From the NCBI GenBank assembly GCA_009746045.1, contig RPFO01000065.1, forward strand, positions 5,908,124 to 5,972,123: 64,000 nt of DNA, given 5' to 3'. This stretch comes from Mesostigma viride. Lineage: Eukaryota; Streptophyta; Mesostigmatophyceae; Mesostigmatales; Mesostigmataceae. Made by a program: the position numbers and the translations under genes. The notes beneath the pieces were generated by a model. The model worked only from the letters and a program-made list of their open reading frames with translations, was not told the DNA's origin and did not search any database. This document shows, piece by piece, positions 1 to 12,080 of this stretch (positions are counted from its first letter, which is position 1; each line of letters begins with the position of its first letter).

Positions 1-1
1 T

Positions 2-478
2 CAGCGGGGTCCACCGTCAAGAGAGTACCACACCGCCCTGCCCGGCGTCACCAGCCTGCAACTAGAGGTCAGCAACTCCGGGCAGCCCTTCCGCACCCTG
101 ACAGTGGCGTCTGCCCCGCTGTTCGAGATGGCCGAGATCTACCTCGACCAGATCGTGCCCGCCCGGAACAGCGAACTGGCACTGAATATCCTGACCGCCG
201 CAACCGTCGATGTGACCAACGGCCAGGCCGAGCTCCCCGTCAGCGTGGATGGCACACAGTTCGGGACGTCCTCCCTGACCGCGACCGCCCAGGGACTAAA
301 GATAGACCTCGGTGGGTTGTACAAGACGGTCCTTGACCACCCCTCCGCCGGCTACGACATGTTTACTAGGGCGGGGCAGGTGTTGGCGATTACAATCCCG
401 CCAGGGTCTGTAACGGCGGACGGAGAGGTCGTGAACAACGAGGTGGCACTGTCCATCTATCTCATCTCTCCTATTTGA
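2..478 (+). CDS. Beta-rich virion-surface-like protein, 5' end outside window
   Basis: The frame is open from the window edge to a TGA at 476-478, so the N-terminus is missing. No family is recognised by name. The C-terminal part resembles the repeat unit of the large gene that follows: an IDLG segment, then an ITIPPGS motif, then a DGEVVNN segment, matching TFTIPAGS and DGVVVDK in the neighbour. The residue pattern (alternating Val/Thr/Leu, few charges, no Cys) suggests beta-sandwich folding, as in exposed virion proteins. It ends 44 bp before the ATG of the repeat gene, on the same strand. A structural role is inference from this kinship and from the downstream capsid genes. Confidence 0.5.
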   Translation, partial: QRGPPSREYHTALPGVTSLQLEVSNSGQPFRTLTVASAPLFEMAEIYLDQIVPARNSELALNILTAATVDVTNGQAELPVSVDGTQFGTSSLTATAQGLKIDLGGLYKTVLDHPSAGYDMFTRAGQVLAITIPPGSVTADGEVVNNEVALSIYLISPI

Positions 479-567
479 AACACCTGAATCCTAAAAAATC
501 TCACCCGTGTTATAACTGAAGCATGTCACAAGCGGGGTCGATCTCTGACCTTGGAGTGACTGTGGGG

Positions 568-1352
568 CATCAAGTTTCGTTTAAGTGGCCAGCCGGAGCG
601 GCTGCTTAGGTTTTAGCGGACAAGTGTTCGAAGAGCGTCATTGGTGAATTACTTGGGAACTTGGGTTTCCCCGCGAAACTCCAACCGCACGTTCAGATTT
701 CCAAATCTCAAGTAAAGTTCGGCGCAACTTTCTGAACGGGGGCAGTTGACGAGCAGCATTCCTCCGGACGAATGAATTGCGTTCCATACTTGCGCAAAAT
801 TTTGAAAGGTAGCTTGCGTGCAGCCCTACTAAAATTTGCGCGGACGTTCAGATTTCCAAATCTCGGGTAAATGTCGGCGGAACTTTCTGAACGGGGGTAG
901 TTGGCGGGCAGCGTTCCTCCAGACGAATGAAATGCGTTCCATACTAGCGCAAAATTTTGAAAGGTAGCTTGCGTGCAGCCCTACTAAAATTTGCGCGAAG
1001 TGTGGGACTGAAAATTCGTAACGGAAACTTTTTGGTAGTTGCCGTCACTTCCTTTTGTGCAAACGTGTGGGAGTGAAAATTCGTAACGGAAACTTTTTGG
1101 TAGTTGCCGTCACTTCATTTTGCGCGAGTGTTGGGCTGAAAATTCGTAACGGAAACTTTTTGGTAGTTGGCGTCACTTCCTTTGGTTCGACTGAAAATTC
1201 GCTGAAATTCGCTGAATTCGTACCGTAGCCTAATTTTTAGTACCTCGAAGTGACGGGGCACCTAAAAATTTGCCCACAAGTACACTTGGCAGCGCGCTCA
1301 CTGGGCAAAATTGTACAGCCGCTCCGGCGGGCCACTTGAACGAATTGTAATG
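568..1352. mobile_element. Terminal-inverted-repeat insertion (MITE-like)
   Basis: Ends at 568-604 and 1317-1352 are inverted copies sharing an almost perfect 25-bp core (AAGTGGCC, one variable base, GCCGGAGCGGCTG) with weaker outer similarity (CAT...TTCGTT). It holds no coding region. Inside are two copies of a ~155-bp repeat (about 688-841 and 842-997) and three of a ~60-bp repeat (about 1005-1190). It splits the viral repeat gene exactly between a Gly codon and the SWY of repeat 1; removing 568-1352 restores the junction seen in repeat 4 (GGGGTCTTGG at 2860). No target duplication is evident. A non-autonomous DNA transposon is the best reading; the superfamily is unknown. Confidence 0.65.
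688..1190. repeat. Internal tandem repeats of the MITE-like insertion
   Basis: Two ~155-bp units start at the shared motif ACGTTCAGATTTCCAAATCT (about 690 and 844). Three shorter units share GAAAATTCGTAACGGAAACT followed by TTTTGGTAGTTG (about 1010, 1075, 1137). Units are diverged by scattered substitutions. Confidence 0.75.
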
Positions 1353-4098
1353 TCTTGGTATGCAGGCACCTGGAATACAGATGCTGTGGGTGGGGGGGGG
1401 ATGCTTCCAATCGTGGACGTGAGCACTTCGGGAGGGGCGTTCAAGGATCAAACTGTGACCTTGATATTGAGTATACCATGGGGCACCTCAGGTGCACGGA
1501 TCGGTAACTATACTGGCAACCCCCCTCTCACTACCGCTTACGTAGATGGTGTTCCGCTTCAAGCTACCGCCGCATTTAGTCTGGGCACCGAGACGAATCG
1601 CGTTTCATCGGTTATCCTCATGTTCGGCTACGTTTACAACACCGTTCGGGACGCCCCGGGTGGCTGGCTCATGGACCAGCCAGGGAACCACCCGAACCTC
1701 CTGACGTTCACGATACCAGCGGGCTCATACACGATTGATGGTGTCGTGGTGGACAAGGCGGTCACCGGTTCGTCGCGCTTGTTGGTTGAACCCGAAGCAC
1801 CCCAGGCAGTCGGGACGATAGCCGACCTCGGAGCAACCGCGGCGTCCTGGTATGTGGGTACATGGACGACAGATGCCATGGGGAGCGGGCCTGGATTGCT
1901 CCCGGTCGTGGATGTGAGCGCTTCAGGATCCGCGTTCAAGGATCGTTCTGTGACCTTGTCTCTGACCGTACCATGGGGCACCTCAGGCGCGCGTATCGCA
2001 CCGACGAGTTCGACTGTAGGCGTCACCGCGTACGTAGATGGCATTCCGATTCCAGCTACCGTTAGCTTTAGAGTAGGGTATGACAGACCAGGGCCAGCGG
2101 GAAGGCATTCCTGGGTCGACGTGATGTTCGGCTACGTATACACCACCGTTCGGGACGCCCCGGGTGGCTGGCTCATGGACCAGCCAGGGAACCACCCGAA
2201 CCTCCTGACGTTCACGATACCAGCGGGCTCATACACGATTGATGGTGTCGTGGTGGACAAGGCGGTCACCGGTTCGTCGCGCTTGTTGGTTGAACCCGAA
2301 GCACCCCAGGCAGTCGGGACGATAGCCGACCTCGGAGCAACCGCGGCGTCCTGGTATGTGGGTACTAACGAGAACATAGATGCCATGGGGAGCGGGCCTG
2401 GAATCATTGCTCCCGGTCGTGGATGTGAGCGCGTTCAAGGATCGTTCTGTGATGTTGGTCCTAGACGTACCATGGGGCGCATGGGGCGCATCACACCATG
2501 ATGCGCGGATCACACCAACGAGTTCGACCATAGGCGTCACCGCGGACGTAGATGGCATTCCGATTCCAGCTACCGTAGCCTATAGAAAGGGCGTTGATAG
2601 AGAAAACGGAAGGAATTCCTTTATCTTCTTGATGTTCGGCTACGTATACACCACCGTTCGGGACGCCCCGGGTGGCTGGCTCATGGACCAGCCGGGTGAC
2701 CACCTCAACCTCATCACGTTCACGATACCGGCAGGGTCGTACACCCTGGACGGTGTGGTAGTCGACAAGGCCATCACCGGTTCGTCGCGCTTGTCGTTCG
2801 AACCCAAAGCACCCCAGGCGGTCGGGACGATATCCGACCTCGGAGTGACAGAGGGGTCTTGGTACGCGAGCAGCTGGAAGACAGACGCCGCCGTGGGTGC
2901 GGGGGGGATGCTTCCGGTGGAAGTCACTTCGGAGTTCAAGAACAATATGGTGTCACTGTTCCTTCGCGTACCATGGGGCGCGTCCGGTGCTCGGATTGGT
3001 CGGGCAAATCTGGCGTCCCTGTCCATTGCGGCTGACGTGGATGGAGTTCCGCTTCAAGTTAGCGCCGCGTTTTCCGAGGGTAACGAAAACGCGCCAAAGT
3101 CGGCACTCATATTCATGCTGGGATACGTTTACAACACCATTCGGGACGCCCCGGGGGGGTGGTTAATGGACCAGCCGGGGGACCACCCCAACCTCTTCAC
3201 CTTCACGATACCGGCGGGTTCGTACTCCCTGGACGGCGTCGTGGTCAACAGGGCAATCACCGCATCCGCACGCCTGTCGTTTGTCGACATAGTTGATGTC
3301 CCCCTGAGGAGCCTGCCTCAGACGGCACAATAGAAGACTTATCTCCCCACCTGACTGCGGCTTGGTTTCTCTTCGTGTCCCCAACCAACGTCGACGATGT
3401 CCGCGCTCGAGTACCGGCCGCCTCGCTAGGGGCGGATGGCAAATGGGCCTTGACGTCGCGGGTTTACGATTGGGAGACAAACTGGGTCTCCAGCGATGTT
3501 GTTCTCGCTCTCGAGTTCTCTACCGTGCGCACCGTATCGAGAGGAAGCGTCCAGGCATTCGTATGGGACCTGATGGCGTCCAATGTGTCCATGGCTCCAG
3601 GGGTGGACGCATTCGAAACGACTGGCACCGGCAAGGGCGCGATCACAACAGCATACCTTCGCCTGGGTGACATCAAGGCTCTTTCATCCGAAAACGGCGT
3701 GGACGTGTTGACTAGTGTGAACAATATCCGCGTGACCCTTCCGCGGGACTCTTAGAAGTGGAGGGGGTGGCCATAAACAAAGACGTGCGCATGACTTGGA
3801 ACTTTGATACGTCCCCCGCGCCAACAGGCACGATCCAAGACCTTTCGACGGCCCTGTCAGATGCCTACCTGGTTTTCCAATCTCCAACTGGCGCCTTGTA
3901 CGGAACAGTGCCCGCTGCCTCCAAAGGTGCCGACGGTGTATGGTCCCTGAACACACCGGTGAGTGACTGGAAGTCCATTTACACATCTCGTCCTGATGCC
4001 GAGGTCGTGCTTGAACTGCAGTTTGAAACGCCCCCATCAGGTCGCACGGTCTCGAGGGGAGGCAGCGTGACCGCCTTCGAGTGGGCGCTGGAGAACAC

Positions 4099-4670
4099 TG
4101 TTACGCCGCGGATATCTACCTCCACCTCTACCTCTAATGGGCCTGATACTACCTAAACTGGTCAGGCCTCCTCTACTTAACCCTCTGGCGAAAGACGAAC
4201 GTGACGGAGCTGATCTCAATGCATTAACGTAAGTGTTGCTATAATACGCCATACAACCATTTACCAAAACCCGTTTACTCCAGGAATAGAGGAAGGAAAC
4301 ACAACTACACTGCCGTGACCCAAGCCTAAATGTGTCAATTCACTTAACACACGCCGAGTGCACACACAAGGGTAGAACGCGCATAAATGATCACCAACGG
4401 TCCAACACGCTCGGGCCGACATGGCCCTCGCCTACAGGTGCACGCTGGTCCACTAAATCTACTGATGCACGCTGGTCCACTACATTCTACCAAAGGATCA
4501 GGACCACTAGTAAAGTACGCGGCGCGGCGCCCAACGGCACCCAATGTACCACAGTACTGTTACGAGGACAATAATGTCCCGGTAGGAGCCTAAACGTAAA
4601 CCTAGGGACAACCGAGGCAAAGGACCTAATTTACGTCCGTAACTACAACGAATTGTTACGCGACGTAACA
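4099..4670 (-). repeat. Chromovirus 3' LTR
   Basis: Left LTR, 572 bp, TGTTACG...CGTAACA ends, matching 22166-22739 apart from a small indel near 4369. The viral reading frame runs 58 bases into it by chance before stopping at 4156. Confidence 0.93.
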
Positions 4671-4681
4671 CCTCCCCCCCA
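4671..4681 (-). promoter_or_regulatory. Polypurine tract of chromovirus
   Basis: The minus strand reads a G-rich purine run (eight G, A, two G) directly against the 3' LTR, the expected plus-strand primer site. Confidence 0.8.
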
Positions 4682-5198
4682 CAAAGGTAGGGAGCCCTCT
4701 CCCTACGCACAGGGAGGAAACGAAGGGGTAGGAAAAACCTAATGCACCCAGCACACACCAACACAATCGATAGACCATCCCAGATACAAAGCACCAATAG
4801 TTCACACGGTCTCCACCACCACGCCGGGTGGTGTAGGGTTAGCCAGCACCAAGCCTGGTGGTAGGTTCCCCTAACTGCCTGGAACGGAGTCCTGGCCGGG
4901 GGGGACGGCACTGGGCAGGACACACAGAGTAAACACATCAGCGCCAAGGACCAAGAACAGCCAACCAACTGGCCAGAATATGAGGCGACTCTACATACCG
5001 GAGGGACAACACCCTCAGGTCGGGCCTAAGGCCCTCTATCTAATGGCCATCCGTCTGGTAGGTACCACGGGAGGCCAGCAGGACCTCCAGGTAGGCCTGG
5101 TAATGGGCCACATCCTCAACATTGTCATGCCTATCTACGGTGAGGAAAACATCGGCCCACACGCCGTCAGGAAAAGGCCCAGAAAGGCCCAGTAATAC

Positions 5199-7325
5199 CT
5201 ATGCTGAGTAAGAACGACCTGGCCACGGGCCCAGTCCAGGAAGCCACAGGCAAAGAGGCGAAGGAAAGGCTCTACCGCGATCAAACAGAGGCCCGCAGGA
5301 GGAGGCGATGATACCGGATCCGAGGGCGCAACCCGTCGGGAAAAACAGGTCCACCAGGGGCTCCACGTTGGACGGCCACAACCGGATGTGCCGAACCTCT
5401 CGGGAGCGCCACCGACGCGTACACTGGCGCGACCCGAATGTCTCTAGGTAGTCGCTGGCCCGAGGAGGAGGGTGACCGCGGGAGTCTAGACCCTGGCCCG
5501 GTAGGGGCGCCGGACGCCGGGCATCCCACTCGAGGATGGGCTGGAGGACCGTGGTGTACGTAACACCCGGCACCGCAGGAAACTCTACCGTAAGGGCATC
5601 CGAAGCCATAATGCCCAGAGGCGGAGGGTAAGCCCACTGGAAACCCACCGTAGGTGTCCAAGTCGTTGTGGCGCCTAGCCCAGCGATACAGAACGCGCCG
5701 AACCAGGATCTCACCCTGGAACACAGGATCAGCTAAATAACCATGTCGAAAGGAGGCCGATCAGTCTCAATGGGTAGGCCACGATCCCGAGGCGCCCGAC
5801 ACACCTGGGAAAACCCGTAGGACATGGGCGAGATGGCAAGCTCGGCGGACGCGCGGCAGGTCACACTGGCGGCAGGCGAGCGCGGACATACCACATCCAG
5901 GCACGGGCGTGTCGCGCGACTCCGGCGTCGCATGCACCACAGAAGGAGCCCTGTCCCGATCACCCTGGGACAACTCCCGGAGGGAGTCGGAAGCGCGGGT
6001 AGCGCGAGGATCCTGACCGGTGGACCGAACAACCGCAGCCAAGGACAGAGAGGCCGGAGGGGCAGGGGCCGAAGCAGGGGCAGGAGCCGACACCGACGCA
6101 GGTGACACTGGTACAGCAGACGGTCGCGCCGGACCCGAAGCCAGAGGGGCCGTGACGGACCCGCCAACGAAGCTGGCGCGCCGGTCCCGTGCCGGTGCAC
6201 CCTCAGGCCACATGTTAAAATGGGGCCCGTAGGGACAGGCAGTCCTGCATAAGATTGACTACCATCCAGGCTCCAGTCAGGAACCGGAATCCTCTGCGGG
6301 GACCACCCTCCCAAAGCCTGGGCAGTCCGCTAGTGTCGCCAAAGAAGCCCCGCGACGGCTGCGACTGAGCTGGTGGAGGCTCGGAAGCAGCGACAGCGGG
6401 CGCGGTCACAGGGGCAGGGACTCGCGCGTAGGCGCAGGTACAGCGGTCACAGGCGCAGAGGCAGCAGGAGTCGCAGCAGCCGCCGGAACCACAGCGACCG
6501 CGGGCGCCAGCGGGGGCGCGGGCGAAGCCGTAGTCGCCGGGGCAACAGAAGGGGTAGGAGGCGCGGATCCAGCTGGCGTAGCCGGGACCTGCGCCTGGGC
6601 CGCCAGGAAGGCCCCAAACGCCGTGGTCAGGGACTGGATCTGAGCCTGCATAGCCGAGACCGTCGCCGAAAGAGGATCAGGCAAACCCGAAGGGGTAGGC
6701 TCCACTGCAACACCCGGGTCGACCGAGGGGACGACGGGACCGGAGAGGGAGGAACAGACGCCGAGGAGGCGGACGCAGCGCTCGAGGCAGAATAATCTGG
6801 AGTATAATGTACCTCGGTGGGGCGCCCGAAGGGGCAGGACCATCAACCGCTAGTCCCGCCGCCTGATCAGCTATCTCCATGAATTCTACGGCCCGTAAAA
6901 GGTCGCAGGGGTTCTCATCTACCTCAGCATCACCCTCAGCCGGAAGCCAAGGAAACACCTCCCGTAGGCAGGTACGGCCCACAGGGGTAGAGGGTAGGAG
7001 AACACACGGCAGCACCGGAGAACCGCATCTATCTGTTCCAAGGCGGGACAGCGGAACCACACCCCAACAAACAGTGTCCGGCATCGTCGAACCCGTGCAG
7101 GACAAGCTGGTGCGGCTCATTAGGGGAAGGACCATACCACGTGACCCCGAAGAGGGCCGCCCTGACTAAGCTCGCATGTTGGGCCTGAAGGGCCGGCTGC
7201 ACAACGCCACCCCGGTAACATGATCGCGACACCCAGCGGCCCGGAAGGGCCTCGAAATACAGCTCAGGGTCCGGTAGGGGCAGGGACGGCAGCGGGCTCT
7301 CAGCCGGAGGGGTAGGCTCTGTCAT
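5199..7325 (-). pseudogene. Extra 3' region of chromovirus, degenerate coding
   Basis: About 2.1 kb lie between the chromodomain end and the 3' LTR, where ordinary chromoviruses have almost nothing. An ATG at 7325 opens a frame of about 98 residues; then overlapping minus-strand frames continue (6677-7135, 6406-6846, 5767-6213, 5199-5714), as expected of one reading frame broken by several frameshifts. Parts are Pro/Ala-rich and low in complexity around a short helical stretch (SAMQAQIQSLTTAFGAFLA) typical of gag N-termini. No catalytic motif is recognised. It could be a second gag-like ORF, an acquired gene or spacer. Confidence 0.4.
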
Positions 7326-7401
7326 GACGGCTGCGGAGGGGAGGGGACAACCAACCACCCGTCGACAGCAGACATAACATAAGAGAGGAGAAGGCCTACG
7401 A

Positions 7402-8365
7402 CTAGAGCTTGTGCAGGGTTTTATATTCCTGCAGCAGGCGACTACACCCATCTAGCTCACTCTCCGTATACCAAACCTTATCTACTTCACTACGAGCATA
7501 CATCCACTTCACTTTATACTGACGCTGGGTACCGCGGCCCTTTTTGATATCTCTATGGGCCACGATGCTTTCTACTTCGTCTTCTACTTCCCCAGTGTCA
7601 GGATTATGCTCTAAAGGGGCAGGCGCTAACTCCCTGCCAGCGAACGTACTAGGGTGGTACAGTTTAAGCTGGCTCCTATGGAAGGTGTTTGAATGCGTTT
7701 GCCAAGAGGTAGGGATATCGACTTTATACAAGAAATTTCCTACCCTAGACAACACATGGAAGGGTCCTAAGAAGGCAGGCCTAAGTTTGACCTTCAGTTC
7801 TGCTTCAAACTTATGAGCAAAACGGCCAACACGGGGGCCTTCTACTAATACTAGATCTCCTACTTCTATCTCAGGTGCTCGTCTATCTAAGGAGGCACGC
7901 AACCTAGCAAGGTACTTAGCCTGAGCTTTTTGATACCCTGAGATTGCGTGGTCATGAGCAGTTTTCATTCTATCTAGTAAGGACTGTACACCTTCTACAG
8001 TATCTCGGGACACATCATCCTTGTCCCGTAGAGGACTGGCTAAGAGAGAGGTAGGGGTAAGGGGCTGTCTACCAGTATCTAAGAAGAAGGGCGTATACCC
8101 ATGCGCAGCTTGGGGACAATTGTTGAGGGAGAACTCTACCAAACATAAATAATCCTCCCAATCACTACCCGAGCCATTAACATAGTGCCTCAGCGCTTCT
8201 TCTACTACTCTATTAAGACGCTCTACTAAATGAGAGGAGGAGGAGTGGTAGGCAGTACCGTAGGTAACCTTGGTACCGATGGCAGCGAAAAACTGCTGCC
8301 AAAAATCTGAGGTAAACAATTTATCCTTATCACTAATAAACTGCCTACTCAATCCATGATATCTA
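7402..8365 (-). CDS. Integrase C-terminal half and chromodomain (chromovirus)
   Basis: It continues the integrase of the upstream frame after a 1-nt shift near 8355. Visible are SDKDKLFTSDFW (second catalytic Asp) and HSSSSHLVERLNR (catalytic Glu), then the GPF-like linker FLGPFHVLSRVG, and at the C-terminus a chromodomain-like segment (VESIVAHRDIKKGRG, then YKVKW, then EYKTL). Chromodomains of this family bind modified histone tails and steer integration into heterochromatin. The stop is at 7402. The frameshift means pol would need recoding or is inactive in this copy. Confidence 0.88.
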
Positions 8366-10673
8366 TATACATTATTGAGGTAAGGCGAGCGCAGTCACGT
8401 GCGGTGAGTTCTAAAGGACACGGCACAAGATGGCACATACGAGTAAAACGATCTATGAACACCAGGATTTGGGCATTGCCCCTATCATTCTTTCTAAAAG
8501 GTCCTACAAAATCCATCATGATAGAATCCCAAGGCATGATAGGGTCAGGCAAGGTCCTAGGTTCTGCTATCTGTCCTACATTATTGGGTTTCATTTCCTG
8601 GCAAGATTGACAAGTTCTAACATACTCATCCACATCCTTATAAAGGGAAGGCCAGTAATAAGAGCGGGCTACTAGGTCCCGTACCCGTTTACCACCCTGA
8701 TGAGCAGCTAAGTCATGCAACTCAAAGAGCAAGGAGGAGCGACAGATAGGAGGGACATACAGGCGCCATTGAGGGGGAGAATCTGCTATCTGCACATATA
8801 AAAACCCACCTACAAATTTACAAGGGTGCTTGCCTAATTGTTGGGGATGTGCAGCAATGGCAGCTAATGCTTCCGGCTCAGTGGCCGTAAATCTACTAAT
8901 AAGGCGTTCAAGATCAGAGGTAGGCATCGCTACAGAAGTATCCAGAACAGGTTTAAAGAGATCTCCTACCGCCTTGCCAAAGAGAAGGGGAGGTCCTAGA
9001 GGAACTACGTTTTCATAAGACTTTCCTGACCTAGTCGCTATATGGCTAAGCGGTATAGAAATTTTATTTTTCCCCTCCCCCCCCACCGAGGCCACGGGGA
9101 GGGCCTCACACGGGAGAGAGAGTCCTACGTGAGAAAGGAGATCAGGCATGCGAACAGCTGTATGAAAGAGGTAGGCATAGGAATCATCATCAGGTAGTTC
9201 ACCATAAGGGGTTACACCCATAGTAGTAGGAACTAGAGTAGTATTGAGAACATCAAGGTCCTCGAAGAAGGAATAGTCTGCACGGCGAGAGAGTGCATCT
9301 GGTACTATGTTATCTACACCCTTGACATACTGAAGTTTAAAAGGGGAAAACTGTGCTAAAAATTCCATCCAGCGCGCTTGCCGAGGGATAAGGTTGGGTT
9401 GGGAGAGAAGATGGGTAAGGGGACGATGATCCGTTTGGATAACTAACCTATAAGGATCTAGCTCACAGGGTTCATTCAGGCAGACATCAAATTGAGCACC
9501 TTTAAGGAAGTGCTGCCACGCGTGGCAACAATACACCACAGCTAAGAGTTCCTGCTGGTGGACGGGATAGTTACGCTCCGCAGGGAGCATTGTCCTAGAG
9601 ATATACTCAATTGGCTGTAAGCCCTGACCCTGATCCTGGAGAAGGACACCACCTATAGCTACTTTACTAGCATCTGTAGCCACAACAAAGGGTTTAGTAG
9701 TATCCGGTAGGATGAGTACAGGAGGGGAAAGGAGTAGGGATTTTAGGCACTGAAAAGCAGACTGACACTCACTACTCCAAACAAAGGGGATATCCTTCTT
9801 TAATAAATGATTGATAGGGGCTGCTATAGTTGCGAAACGCGGGATAAAACGCCTATAGTAAGAAGCAATTCCTAGGAAACTACGTACACCTTTAACGTCG
9901 GTAGGAGTAGGCCATTCCTGAATTGACTTAGTTTTATCCGGGTCGGTAGCGACCCCGGCATCTGAAAGAACGTGCCCTAAAAATGGGACACTCCTACCCG
10001 AACGAACTTTAGCACGGCGCGCCCACAAAGAATTTTCAGCCATTATTTCTAATACTTTCTTTAAATCACGTAGGTGCGTTTCAAAATCAGGAGAGTAAAT
10101 GAGAATATCATCTAAGTAAGCTTGAGCACAAGAACGGTCATGCTCAGATAAAGAAACAGAGGAGAAGGAAGGATCTTTTAGATCAGAGGACACCTGAGGA
10201 AGATGAGAATTTCCCATAACAGGTCTAAGCACTTCATTCATTAACATTTGAAAAGAGGCAGGCGAGTTACAGAGTCCCATAGCCGCTACTCTAAACTGGT
10301 AATGACCAAAAGGGGTAGCAAAGGCGGTTTTATGGCAATCCTCTGGAGCTATCCGCAACTGCCAAAAACCATCCGCACAATCCAGTACTGTGAAACAAGT
10401 GGAACCTTTAACCTTATTAAATATATCATCAATACGAGGTAGAGGGTATTTAGATTTCACAGTAATATCATTCAACTTCCTATAATCAGTAACTAGGCGA
10501 AACTTGCCATTTGGCTTAGGAACTAACAGGACACCAGCTGAGTAGGGGGAGTTACTAGGCTCTATCAATCCTGCTTCTAATAATGACACTAAAAATCTGT
10601 TTTAGTTCCTTTAACTCGGTAGGGCCCATTCTATACATCGGAGAGTGCGTAGGAACTGCACCGTCCTTGATAA
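8349..10673 (-). CDS. Gypsy reverse transcriptase, RNase H and integrase N-terminal half
   Basis: The main frame (8349-10589) encodes RT with VLDCADGFWQLRI, FGHYQFRVAAMGL and the catalytic AYLDDILIYS, a connection region (FLGIASYYRRFI), RNase H (VATDASKVAIGGVL, TDHRPL), the integrase HHCC zinc finger (HDLAAHQ, then CQSCQ) and the first catalytic Asp in MMDFVGPF. Residues typical of the RT N-terminus (MYRMGPTELKELKQ) are encoded in another frame at 10590-10673, so there is a shift near 10590. It ends at 8349 after a second shift inside integrase. The product would copy element RNA in cytoplasmic particles. Confidence 0.93.
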
Positions 10674-11420
10674 CTACACGGTGTAAACAGAATGAGGAGG
10701 AGGATAAGAAGGAGTCTTTTCTTCAAATACTTTTGAGGAATCTATCACAGCCATGTATCTTACTATTTCATTTTCAGTAAATCCTACTCCTATTGTATCC
10801 ACTGTATTTACATCTATATCCACACTATTATTAGTGATAGGTATCTCTTGTACTTCTAACTGAAGGAACATACATAATAGGTATCCATTTTGCTTTAATT
10901 CAGAACGTAATTCGTCATTTGACATTAATACTTCAGGCATAGGTCTTACAGGAGGATCAACAGGTGTAGGAGGAGTAATATCTACCAAGGATAAGTTTTC
11001 CAATCTATAATGACGTTCAGGTACCCAGTAAGAGCTATCTGGAAACCAAATGACCATGGTATCATAATTAATAGTAATCTTATTATCCTGGTGCCAATCT
11101 AATCCTAGTAATACATCAGCGGTAGTGATAGGGCCTATAGTGGCCGTCAGGTTGACAGTACGTCCTTGTATAACCATGGGAAGGGACACCGTACCCGGGG
11201 AATGACTGGTGCGACCATCAGCATAATGAACAGTAACGGGTTTGGTGTGAGGGGTAGGGACTAGTCCTAAACGTCTAACTAGGGCCTCGCTCACAAAGGA
11301 GCTAGCCGCACCGCTATCTACCAACACAGAGACATTCAGGAGTTCATCAGCATGCAAGAAGGGGTCTACAACAGTGTGAGGGACGGTTAAACCACCATTC
11401 AAGAACATAAGAGGACACAC
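10674..11420 (-). CDS. Retropepsin (chromovirus protease)
   Basis: The aspartic protease domain has the catalytic VDSGAASSF near residue 34 and the C-terminal VLLGLDWH loop near residue 103, the canonical pair of retropepsin landmarks. It follows gag in another frame and precedes RT, the normal gypsy order. The C-terminal half (SNDELRSELK onward) is a linker to RT. It is expected to mature the polyprotein inside virus-like particles. Confidence 0.88.
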   Translation of the reverse strand: MCPLMFLNGGLTVPHTVVDPFLHADELLNVSVLVDSGAASSFVSEALVRRLGLVPTPHTKPVTVHYADGRTSHSPGTVSLPMVIQGRTVNLTATIGPITTADVLLGLDWHQDNKITINYDTMVIWFPDSSYWVPERHYRLENLSLVDITPPTPVDPPVRPMPEVLMSNDELRSELKQNGYLLCMFLQLEVQEIPITNNSVDIDVNTVDTIGVGFTENEIVRYMAVIDSSKVFEEKTPSYPPPHSVYTV

Positions 11421-11533
11421 ACGTAGTGGTAGGGAAGATTCAGCTCCTACAGAGGTTATAAAAACAGGCAGGCAAAAATTATTATCTGGGGTACTATCTA
11501 AGGACCTGTCCAGGTTACCCCCGGCTGACAGGC

Positions 11534-12080
11534 CTACTGTTCCCCCTCCCCCCCCAAATCCATAGGAACGAACCCCGAAGAAGACCCTGGCGGAAAAGCC
11601 ACTGCTGGAGGGTCACGAGGGATTGAAGTGGGTGCGGGAGCCTGATTATCATAGGGGAACCCTGGGGATCCTGTCTGCACAGCATTCAGCCTACTAGGGG
11701 TAGCTGAAGGGATGCGTCCTGAAGTAGGACGAATAGGAGCACGCTGAGGGGTACGAGGAGGGCGAGCGTCGGGATGAGGGGGAGCACCCGAAAGGAACTT
11801 GGGGCACTCACGTTTAAGATGACCTACTTCCTTACAATGATAGCATGTGATATGAGAGACATCAAGGGCTGAAAGGTCAGTAACACAGATATCTAATTCT
11901 TCTACATAGGAGTTCTCCTCCTCAGGGGTAAGGATAATATTATTAATACGGGAACGGGTAGGAAGAGAAGGGGTGGTGAAGAAATCTGCTACACGCAAGA
12001 GATGCTGGCGCACATGCTTGAGGGGCAGATCAGTAAAACGGTAGGCAGAGAACTGGCGCTTGACTTCACGTAATAAGGGT
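11534..12080 (-). pseudogene. Chromovirus gag, 3' part with zinc knuckle (cut by copia A)
   Basis: Continues gag beyond the nested copia element. Residues PLLREVKRQFSAYRF follow in frame on GLSRP of the 5' part once the insertion and one copy of AGGGT are removed. A CCHC knuckle CYHCKEVGHLKREC lies in the middle, followed by a Pro-rich tail ending at 11534. It binds RNA in the capsid. The upstream residues in this frame (to 12115) are read from the copia LTR and are not gag. Confidence 0.88.

Larger units (their letters stand above)
523..4098 (+). pseudogene. Giant tandem-repeat virion-like protein, 5' portion (broken)
   Basis: The ATG at 523 opens MSQAGSISDLGV and the frame is lost to an insertion at 568; it resumes at 1353 with SWYAGTW. 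Four type-A repeats of about 165 residues follow (about 1353-1840, 1841-2340, 2341-2840, 2841-3300), each with SWY, VPWG(T/A)SGARI, DAPGGWLMDQPG and FTIPAGSYTLDGVVV. From about 3303 a second repeat type follows (B1 to 3755, B2 from 3758) with GTIxDL, SPT, VPAASxGADGxW and NNIRVTLP. Breaks seen: a 4-nt insertion near 2403 relative to repeat 2, a missing C in the run at 3300-3304, a 1-nt shift near 3742, and the LTR-element insertion after 4098. Probably a fibre or surface protein of the virus; that role is inferred from repeat architecture and its position before the capsid genes. Confidence 0.65.

Noticed and set aside
568-1352. Intron in the viral repeat gene
   Set aside because: The boundaries lack GT...AG and the ends are inverted repeats, which fits a transposon better.
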